A stretch of DNA of 39,000 bases from Candidatus Anoxychlamydiales bacterium (GTDB taxonomy: Bacteria > Chlamydiota > Chlamydiia > Chlamydiales > SM23-39). Below are positions 33,400-39,000 of the stretch, in pieces. The first letter of the stretch is position 1; each line of letters opens with the position of its first letter. The translations under genes and the position numbers were made by a program. The stretch is taken from positions 1-39,000 of the forward strand of contig JAAKFE010000007.1 in the NCBI GenBank assembly GCA_011065175.1, written 5' to 3'. The notes beneath the pieces are model-generated. The model had not been told where the DNA came from. It searched no databases and saw only the letters and a program-made list of their open reading frames with translations.

Positions 33400-34122
33400 A
33401 GCTATTTCCATGCCATCATAAGCTATCTCAAAATCTACTTCTCGTTCTTTCGCTAACTTTTCAATAATCTTTTTTGCTTTTTTTTCATTTTTTACAATAT
33501 CTGAGCCTAGATGTGTAATAATCATTTTTTCTGCTTTTCCTTTTTTGCACCAAGTAAGTTGCTGACGAATATTTGCATGACCATAAAGCTCATTTGTAGT
33601 TTTGTCTTTTCTTACCATATTTCTTAAGATTGTTGCGCCATCGCCTATATAAAAAATGATATTTTTAAAAGCAGCTTTTCTTTTTTCTATCCATAAAACA
33701 TCAGGAACGTAGAAAAATGCTTTTTTCTTATAACTAATTCTAAAACCTACAGCGGGAGCTTTTACAGAGTGAAGAACTTCAAAAGCTTCAAATGTAATTT
33801 TTTCGATTTTTTGGGGTTTTCTAGGATAGATAATTTTTCTATATTTTTTTTCTATTGGAAATTTATCGATTAGTTTCCAAGTAGTTTTGGTTGCCCAAAC
33901 AGGACAAGAAACGCCGTTTTCAAGCCCAAATGCATGATCTGGATGAGCATGAGTAATAACTATATGATCAGGCTTTATTTTTTTTAATTTGGTTTTAAAA
34001 GTCTCTCCACAATCAATCATTATCTTTTTTTTATTTTGTATGACCATCAAAGATGTATGATTGCTGTGACGTCTAGTTTTAGGCTCTATATAGCCTCTTG
34101 TTCCTAGAAACTTTAGTTTCAT
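33391..34122 (-). CDS. MBL-fold metallo-hydrolase
   Basis: 243 residues. The metal-binding motif is THAHPDHAFGLE (H-x-H-x-D-H) near residue 58; a further ligand pair is expected in IGDGATILR (Asp) and IITHLGSD (His). It begins MKLKFLGTRGYIEP, the first strand of the fold with a Gly-x-x-x-Gly-like turn. It resembles PhnP/RNase Z-like single-domain hydrolases; the substrate is unknown. The ATG overlaps the stop of a 50-codon gene (ATGA), so the two are translated together. Confidence 0.85.
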   Translation of the reverse strand: MKLKFLGTRGYIEPKTRRHSNHTSLMVIQNKKKIMIDCGETFKTKLKKIKPDHIVITHAHPDHAFGLENGVSCPVWATKTTWKLIDKFPIEKKYRKIIYPRKPQKIEKITFEAFEVLHSVKAPAVGFRISYKKKAFFYVPDVLWIEKRKAAFKNIIFYIGDGATILRNMVRKDKTTNELYGHANIRQQLTWCKKGKAEKMIITHLGSDIVKNEKKAKKIIEKLAKEREVDFEIAYDGMEIALD

Positions 34123-34271
34123 GATTTGTGGGGTTTAGTCTTATATTTCATCTCTTTTGAAAGTTCTTCTTTATCTTCAATAATCTTTTTTAGCTCTTTT
34201 TCTTGTATTTTTTCTTCTTTTTGTATTCTTTTTTTATGTGATGGATCTGGATTTACAACTTTTCTTTTCAT
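34119..34271 (-). CDS. Small charged protein, coupled to the MBL hydrolase
   Basis: 50 residues, about two-thirds of them Lys, Glu, Asp or Arg (MKRKVVNPDPSHKKRIQKEEK, then a helix IQEKELKKIIEDKEELSKEM). AAGGAG lies ten bases before the ATG, and its TGA overlaps the start of the downstream gene as ATGA. These two facts support a real gene. The function is unknown; a single highly charged helix is predicted. Confidence 0.6.
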   Translation of the reverse strand: MKRKVVNPDPSHKKRIQKEEKIQEKELKKIIEDKEELSKEMKYKTKPHKS

Positions 34272-34345
34272 GAGTTTTCTCCTTTTCTTTCAACTTTAAA
34301 GTATTTTACTATGTATACGTTATTTTTAAATTTTTGGGAATTTTT

Positions 34346-34601
34346 ATGAATACTTTTGAAAAAAATATATCTAGAGGTTAAAAGAATAAAAAAAGGTAAC
34401 ACCAAAACCTATGGAGAAATTGCAAAAAAGGTAGGTGCTTCTGCTAGAGTAGTTGGGGTTGCTTTACATAAAAATCCTGATCCAAAAAACATTCCGTGCC
34501 ATAGAGTTGTTTTTAAGGATGGATCCCTTTCTAATTCCTGCGTTTTTGGAGGAATAAAAGCTCAAGAAAAAAAGCTTAAACAAAAAAAAACTTTAAAATG
34601 A
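34346..34601 (+). CDS. Alkyltransferase-like (ATL / Ogt C-terminal domain) protein, frame shifted at start
   Basis: The main frame from a TTG at 34,356 gives 81 residues: KKIYLEVKRIKKGNTKTYGEIAKKV, a helix-turn-helix (SARVVGVALHKNPDP), and the active-site loop NIPCHRVV followed by GGIKAQEKKL. That is the O6-alkylguanine-DNA alkyltransferase domain, with the acceptor Cys present. The natural start looks like ATG at 34,346 (MNTFEK…), which is in another frame; adding one base to the A7 run at 34,359-34,365 would join it to the TTG frame and give the usual 'TPFQ-x-K-V-Y' start. So this is either a TTG-started gene or a single-base frameshift in a homopolymer. Confidence 0.75.
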
Positions 34602-35102
34602 GTTATAATGGATTCTATCTTTTTTAAATCTAGTAGCTTTTTTAATCTCCTCATCAGGATATCCCAAAGGCACTAGAGATATTGGAACTATATGTTTTGG
34701 TAAGTTCAAAAATTTTGTGAAAGCTTCTATATGATCTTTTCTAAAATATATCCCCACCCAAACAGAGCCAATGTTTTGATCATGAGCTGAGAGCATTATA
34801 TTTTGAGTTGCAGCTGCGCAATCTAGTACATACATATTTTCAGAGAGTTCTTTTGTTAGATCTGCACATACGAGTATTGCTAATGGAGCTGTTTTGCACA
34901 TGTTAGCATGCGGATGGATATTTGGGATTTCATCTAATAATTTTCTGTCATCTATAACAATAAATTGCCAAGGCTGTTCGTTATAAGCAGAAGGGGCATA
35001 CATTGCCGCTTTTAAGATCTCTTCTATAAGCTCTTTTGAAATTTTCTTATCCTTAAATTTTCTACAGCTTCTTCTAGTTATTATTGCATCGAATGTTTCC
35101 AT
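34593..35102 (-). CDS. Nitroreductase family protein
   Basis: 169 residues, the compact form of the family. The FMN-binding start is ITRRSCRKFKDKKIS, then AAMYAPSAYNEQPWQFIVI and LSAHDQNIGSVWVGIYF. The C-terminal LVPLGYPDEEIKK is typical. It would reduce nitro compounds or quinones with NAD(P)H; the natural substrate is unknown. AAAGGA precedes the ATG. It converges with the alkyltransferase-like gene and overlaps it by nine bases. Confidence 0.92.
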   Translation of the reverse strand: METFDAIITRRSCRKFKDKKISKELIEEILKAAMYAPSAYNEQPWQFIVIDDRKLLDEIPNIHPHANMCKTAPLAILVCADLTKELSENMYVLDCAAATQNIMLSAHDQNIGSVWVGIYFRKDHIEAFTKFLNLPKHIVPISLVPLGYPDEEIKKATRFKKDRIHYNSF

Positions 35103-35183
35103 AAAAATCCTTTAGTTTAAATTATTTAAAAAATAAAAATATCATGCATAGAAAATAAAAAGAAATTTTTATTAAATATAATT

Positions 35184-35681
35184 TTAGTTAGTTGATATGG
35201 ATGCGGTTTTGTTAAAACTCTGATATAAGTTATATGCAGCTTCTGCTGAGGCTATGCCACTGATGCATGGAGCTAGATAATAAGTTGGATCACATACAGG
35301 GCAGATGGTTTTTTCTAATATTATACCTAAAGCAGCTAAAATATTTAATGCTAAACTAGTGTTCGTGACTATAACACTCTGAGATTTGTGATTTACTTTT
35401 TGAATAGCGAGTCCTAAAGTTGCAGCAAATAAAAATCGATAAGGAGCATGCCAAAGGGCAGATATAGATAAAATAGCAAAAAAGACATTTACATAATTAT
35501 TATTGATAAATTTTTGAATTTTTGAAGCGGTTTCAGATATAGCTTTTATAGTTGAATTTTTTATGGATTCAAATTTTTTGCCAAAAGCTTGAAAATTTTT
35601 TGAAATGTTTTTTTTTATTTCTTGAAAGGCATTTTCAAAAGAGCTTGTTAATCTTGATTTTGGAGTAGTTTCTGCAGCCAT
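35184..35681 (-). CDS. Inc-like membrane protein of unknown function
   Basis: 165 residues. A helical charged N-terminus (1-62; FENAFQEIKKNISKNFQAFGKKF) is followed by paired hydrophobic stretches (about 66-80 and 85-96, then 107-122 and 133-148) separated by short loops. It lacks a cleavable signal peptide. Bilobed hydrophobic domains without a signal are the hallmark of chlamydial inclusion membrane (Inc) proteins, but such proteins share no sequence motif, so this is a structural resemblance only. The CPVCDP loop between the last two segments could bind metal or form a disulfide. Confidence 0.55.
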   Translation of the reverse strand: MAAETTPKSRLTSSFENAFQEIKKNISKNFQAFGKKFESIKNSTIKAISETASKIQKFINNNYVNVFFAILSISALWHAPYRFLFAATLGLAIQKVNHKSQSVIVTNTSLALNILAALGIILEKTICPVCDPTYYLAPCISGIASAEAAYNLYQSFNKTASISTN

Positions 35682-36135
35682 ATCTTTTTCAAAATTTTTT
35701 TTTGACTACATATTAGTAAATCAATTTAAATATTGCAATAGATCTTATTTTTCAATGAATTTTAAAATAAGCTCTCTAGATCTATATTTTGTATCACATT
35801 CTATCAAAATAATTTGGTGTCAAATTTTATTTTTAAAATTGAGAAATTCCTTTTAAAGTTGTTAAATTTCAATAACTTAATTTTTTAGATATTTCGTTGT
35901 AATAAATATCACTTTTTATTAACATCATGCTCAAATTACCCGAAAATGGTAATTCTTTTAACTAAAATAGACCAAATTTAAGATAAAAAAAATGAAAACA
36001 AGACAAAATCAAAAAGTAGTGGATAAGGCTGAGATGGAAATTTCAGTTAAATTATTTTTAAGAACTTTTTCATTTCAAAACTTTTCAGTGTATTGGTCTT
36101 ATTATTCTTATTAAACGCTAAGAGCGATCTCGATT

Positions 36136-36154
36136 AGCTTTGACAGCTAATTTG
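36136..36154 (+). promoter_or_regulatory. Small stem-loop in a long AT-rich gap
   Basis: ATTAGCT, a five-base loop and AGCTAAT form a 7-bp stem 59 bases before the gene at 36,213. The gap 35,682-36,212 holds no convincing gene; a 40-codon frame at 35,992-36,114 lacks a ribosome site. Confidence 0.25.
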
Positions 36155-36212
36155 GAGCTTTCTTATCTGATTATTCAAAAAAAAAATTAAAATCAAAAAA
36201 AATGAGAAAATT

Positions 36213-36575
36213 ATGAAGATTAATGTGAATTTAGATCAAACGGGGTCTCTAAATATGATGAATCATATTTTTGAGAAGCACAGAGGTACTTCTAAGGAAA
36301 AAAATATATCAAAATTTAGTTCTTCAGATAGAACGGAAATAAAAAAGATTATTTTTGAAGCATTACAAAAAAATGTTTACTATACTCTTATCACAAAAAA
36401 GTCAGGAAAGCCAGGAGAACTAGATAGGGTTATTAGGGATGTAAAACTGGATAGAATCATAGGAACTACTAGTTCATCTGAATTGACAGATTCTATTAGA
36501 ATTATTAGTGGGTTACGTAACGGAAATCTTATTAGTGCTTATCCTATTGATTCTATTAACAGTAAAGGTAATTAA
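36213..36575 (+). CDS. Unrecognised small protein, possibly a BECR-type toxin domain
   Basis: 120 residues. NHIFEKHRGTSKEKNISKF near the N-terminus (two His around residues 18 and 23), then helix EIKKIIFEAL, beta-rich middle and NGNLISAYPID at the end. An early H-x4-H, a Ser/Thr-Lys-Phe stretch and a final [TS]-A-Y-P strand is the pattern of several BECR-fold (colicin E5/EndoU-like) RNase domains at the ends of polymorphic toxins. No delivery domain is fused to it. The assignment is by pattern only. A 33-codon frame follows by 18 bases. Confidence 0.45.
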   Translation: MKINVNLDQTGSLNMMNHIFEKHRGTSKEKNISKFSSSDRTEIKKIIFEALQKNVYYTLITKKSGKPGELDRVIRDVKLDRIIGTTSSSELTDSIRIISGLRNGNLISAYPIDSINSKGN

Positions 36576-36593
36576 AAAATAAAAGGTAATAAA

Positions 36594-36695
36594 ATGAAAA
36601 CAAAATCCTATAGACAAATCCCAAGAGGTTTTCTATCTGGATATCTTCTAAAACTTTTAGGTTTAAAAATATTTAGTCATGGTAATTTTTATTAA
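36594..36695 (+). CDS. 33-residue basic peptide ORF
   Basis: ATG at 36,594 preceded by AAAAGGTAATAA; the peptide is basic and then hydrophobic (MKTKSYRQIPRGF, YLLKLLGLKIF). It follows the possible toxin-domain gene by 18 bases. It might be a remnant of an immunity gene or just chance; nothing identifies it. Confidence 0.3.
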   Translation: MKTKSYRQIPRGFLSGYLLKLLGLKIFSHGNFY

Positions 36696-36728
36696 ACTCA
36701 AAATATTTTTTCAATTAAACAAATAACA

Positions 36729-37712
36729 TTAAAAATTTAGCATCGCATAAAAAGTGAGGCCATGCATTTGCACAATATTATTTGTAAATCTAGATTGAGC
36801 ATTTGATGTTGCCGCAATTTGATACATCGATCTATTTGTTTGAGATAGATTAAACCAAACATTCATTTCATAGTTGGTAACGAGCTTTAGTCTTACACTA
36901 CTGAAATCTTTTTGCCAAGCAGGTCCAAGTTGTAATTGAAAATTTGTTACTACTCTAAAATCATCTAAATGAGCATTTTCAACTTTATTGGAATCTACAT
37001 TATCATAAGCTCTCATCCAAGTATCGTAGTTTCCAAAAATTGTTGCAATTGCGGACTTTCCATTCCATGAAAAACCTTTTTTCATGGTCCAATCAAAATC
37101 AAGTCCTGTTTTAATTCCGGCTCCTTTAAAATGCCAAGAGGGGATTATTACTCTCATATTGAAAGCGTTATCAAAAAATCTAGTTTCCCAATCTCTTTTT
37201 ATCCAAATCCCAGATAGTCCGGATAAAAAGGAGAGGTTTACATTTTCAGATACTTGAAAAAGTCTTTCAAGTAGTAGGTTTGCAAAATCTGCTGAAATTC
37301 TAACATTGCTAGTAGCTCTAACAAGCGTAAAACCGCTCGGTAATTGAAAGGTTGAAGACATCTGTTTATTTTCAGCATTTAAAATCTCTTGAGAGTCATT
37401 TGGAGTTATTCTTCCATAATTTCCATCGAGCGTCCATTTATCAAAGTCCATTTGATATCTAAAACCTACTCTAAATCCTAATTGCCATGAGTACATTGCC
37501 CTTTTAACATCGCCACCGAGACCTGTAGGCGCAGCTGATACTATTTGTTCATCATAGACATAATCTAAACCATCTTCAAAAGTTTTCCAAAAAAGAAGAT
37601 CTGAATACAAAAATATTTTTTTTGGTTTTTCTTCTACATAGGTTGAAGAGATGTTGCAATAAGAAAAAAGAAATATTGGAAATAAAGTGAAATAAAAAAC
37701 TATTTTTTTCAT
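36729..37712 (-). CDS. MOMP-like / Lpg1974-family outer membrane protein (unlinked copy)
   Basis: 327 residues. A signal peptide to about residue 22 (LFPIFLFSYCNISS, the Cys could be a lipobox but lacks the usual spacing) is followed by LLFWKTFEDGLDYVYDEQ, then a WQLGFRVGFRYQMDFDKWTLDGNYG strand pair, KRDWETRF, and a final MHGLTFYAMLNF strand ending in Phe. This is the same family as the tandem porins at 2,271-5,365, but more distant: the 'GLPN' block and FDWELGR block are absent. AAGGAG lies before the ATG. It is divergent from the ligase-like gene. Confidence 0.82.
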   Translation of the reverse strand: MKKIVFYFTLFPIFLFSYCNISSTYVEEKPKKIFLYSDLLFWKTFEDGLDYVYDEQIVSAAPTGLGGDVKRAMYSWQLGFRVGFRYQMDFDKWTLDGNYGRITPNDSQEILNAENKQMSSTFQLPSGFTLVRATSNVRISADFANLLLERLFQVSENVNLSFLSGLSGIWIKRDWETRFFDNAFNMRVIIPSWHFKGAGIKTGLDFDWTMKKGFSWNGKSAIATIFGNYDTWMRAYDNVDSNKVENAHLDDFRVVTNFQLQLGPAWQKDFSSVRLKLVTNYEMNVWFNLSQTNRSMYQIAATSNAQSRFTNNIVQMHGLTFYAMLNF

Positions 37713-37764
37713 AATCTCTCCTTAAGACTTATTTATTATAAAGATTATTTTTTTTACAAGGCTT

Positions 37765-39000
37765 ATGTATCAGAAAATTTTTTCTTATTTAAAAAAACAT
37801 GAAAAATTTCACTACAAAATTATTTTATTTACTCTTTTAATAATAATTAGCCCAGCTATTTTTAAATTTTTAGATCACAAGTTTCAAAAGTTTTTTTCAT
37901 TGAATAGATATATAAATATTATCGATTTTATTTATTTGGGCTTTTTTATTTTTTGGCTCGTGAAAAAAGATAAGCTAGATATAAAATTTCCTAAAAATCT
38001 TTTCTTGTTTATTTTATATTTATTCTTAGCGAGATTATCGATAATGTTTTCACTAGGAGAGATTCATCACAGAGCTTACTATGATCTTTTTAGAGCATCT
38101 CTTTTAGCTTTTGTGTTCATGAGTTTTTTTACTAAAACTTTTAAAAAACATAAAAAAATAATATCAAAAACTTTATTAACTCTATTTTTTACTTTTGCTC
38201 TTTTTCAAACTACAGTTGCTATTCTGCAATTTATTTTACAAAAACCCCTTGGATTTGCTTTTTTACATGAACCTTTTTTTGCACATAATTTAGGAGGATC
38301 TTGTAAGATTCAAATAGCCGAAAATGCTCAGTTTTTCTTAAAATATCTGCCATCACAAAATAATTTATTTTTAAGAGCTCATGGAACTTTTTTTCATCCA
38401 AATATCTTGTCTGGATTTTTAAATGTCTCTTCTCTTTTAACAATGTATTTTATCTATAAAAGTAAAAATAAGATTTTTGGCTTTCTTTTATTTTTTCAAG
38501 TAATCGCTTTGATATTAACATTTTCAAGAGCAGGCCTTGCTAGTTTTGTTGTCTCATCTTTTTGCTTTTTTATACTCATGCTTTATAAAAAACATAGAGT
38601 AAAAAAAATGTTTTTAGCCTTTTTAGTAATCATTCTGACTCTTGGTTCTCTTGGCTCAAAACAGCTAATAGAGAGAGGCTTTTTAGGATCAAAATTTCAA
38701 TCTAAAAGTGCATCTTTGATGAATAAACAAGGTGATCAAATGAGAGATTCTTTAAAAAATGTAGCTATTAATATGATAAAAAAACATCCATTTTTTGGAG
38801 TGGGTTTTAGAAACTTTTTAATTAAAAGAAATGAGTACTCAAAGGTACCTGTTCAAAGAGCATACGTTCACAATATCTATCTTCTAATAGCAGCAGAAAC
38901 TGGAATAATTGCTTTTTTAATTTTTCTAATGTGTATCTTTTTTACAATTTTTCAGGCATTTAAATACTCTTTGACTCCTATTTCAATTACATCGATTTGT
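37765..39000 (+). CDS. O-antigen ligase / polymerase-like membrane protein, 3' end beyond window
   Basis: At least 412 residues, open to the right edge. About ten hydrophobic segments (residues 20-410). Family marks: RAHGTFFHPNILSGFL (near 210), LTFSRAGLASFVV, a large loop with NVAINMIKKHPFFGVGFRNF, and VHNIYLLIAAETGIIAFLIFL. The H-P-N, F-S-R-x-G, H-P-[FL]-x-G-V-G and H-N-x-x-L order is that of the Wzy_C / WaaL O-antigen ligase family. It would join or polymerise a lipid-linked glycan in the inner membrane; the glycan is unknown. A weak AAGG precedes the ATG. Confidence 0.85.
   Translation, partial: MYQKIFSYLKKHEKFHYKIILFTLLIIISPAIFKFLDHKFQKFFSLNRYINIIDFIYLGFFIFWLVKKDKLDIKFPKNLFLFILYLFLARLSIMFSLGEIHHRAYYDLFRASLLAFVFMSFFTKTFKKHKKIISKTLLTLFFTFALFQTTVAILQFILQKPLGFAFLHEPFFAHNLGGSCKIQIAENAQFFLKYLPSQNNLFLRAHGTFFHPNILSGFLNVSSLLTMYFIYKSKNKIFGFLLFFQVIALILTFSRAGLASFVVSSFCFFILMLYKKHRVKKMFLAFLVIILTLGSLGSKQLIERGFLGSKFQSKSASLMNKQGDQMRDSLKNVAINMIKKHPFFGVGFRNFLIKRNEYSKVPVQRAYVHNIYLLIAAETGIIAFLIFLMCIFFTIFQAFKYSLTPISITSIC

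Noticed and set aside
35992-36114. 40-codon frame in the gap before the possible toxin gene
   Set aside because: No ribosome site, no motif, and a sequence that looks like translated AT-rich spacer.
1-39000. CRISPR array, tRNA or rRNA genes
   Set aside because: I looked for regularly spaced repeats and cloverleaf signatures by eye in the intergenic parts and saw none.

Overview
The window is AT-rich (roughly 30% GC by eye) and reads as accessory chromosome of an intracellular, probably amoeba-associated bacterium. Four MOMP-like / Lpg1974-type porins, a Fic-like protein, an Inc-like membrane protein, a eukaryote-like kelch protein, a single-RRM protein and a GadB/GadC pair together point to an environmental member of the Chlamydiota (Parachlamydia/Simkania-like). 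That is inference: no rRNA or core marker is present, and Lpg1974-type porins also occur in Legionellales.

Layout. 1-2,003: a decayed Sir2-like gene end, a SAP/DUF6434 protein and a CPBP membrane protease. 2,271-5,391: three tandem porin genes on the minus strand, all with non-ATG starts and a coupled leader ORF. 5,366-7,858: a TnpB remnant and a kelch gene whose GC-rich 3' two-thirds looks foreign. 8,123-11,502: an apparent composite transposon. A 148-bp MITE-like end and an intact ISAs1-family copy enclose an M4 metalloprotease and a small TPR protein, and the whole unit is flanked by a perfect 10-bp direct repeat. 11,754-17,490: an ATP-grasp enzyme, a membrane-attached GH1 glycosidase, a membrane-attached EEP phosphodiesterase and a repeat-helix protein. 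17,636-18,186: an RRM gene with a strong promoter, a structured leader and a clean terminator. 18,215-20,336: an IS5-type remnant, a cysteine hydrolase, a DUF1622 protein, a broken XRE regulator and a third IS end.

20,390-26,689: an RhlE-like helicase, a VIT/CCC1-like membrane protein and an operon gadC-gadB-lipoprotein class I glutamine amidotransferase. The last gene suggests that extracytoplasmic glutamine could feed the glutamate/GABA acid-resistance cycle. 27,210-31,230: a helical unknown, a degenerate Fic protein, a phosphodiester glycosidase, a YchJ-like protein and a small membrane protein with a strong terminator. 31,366-33,399: alr-cutA-vanX-like dipeptidase, which together touch D-alanine metabolism. 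33,391-35,681: an MBL hydrolase coupled to a 50-codon ORF, a frameshift-prone alkyltransferase-like gene, a nitroreductase and an Inc-like protein. 36,213-39,000: a possible toxin-domain fragment, a fourth porin, and an O-antigen-ligase-like gene running off the right edge.

The strongest candidates for something new are the composite transposon carrying an M4 protease with a bilobed hydrophobic tail plus a TPR partner, the chimeric kelch gene, and the gad operon with a lipoprotein amidotransferase. No tRNA, rRNA or CRISPR array was seen.
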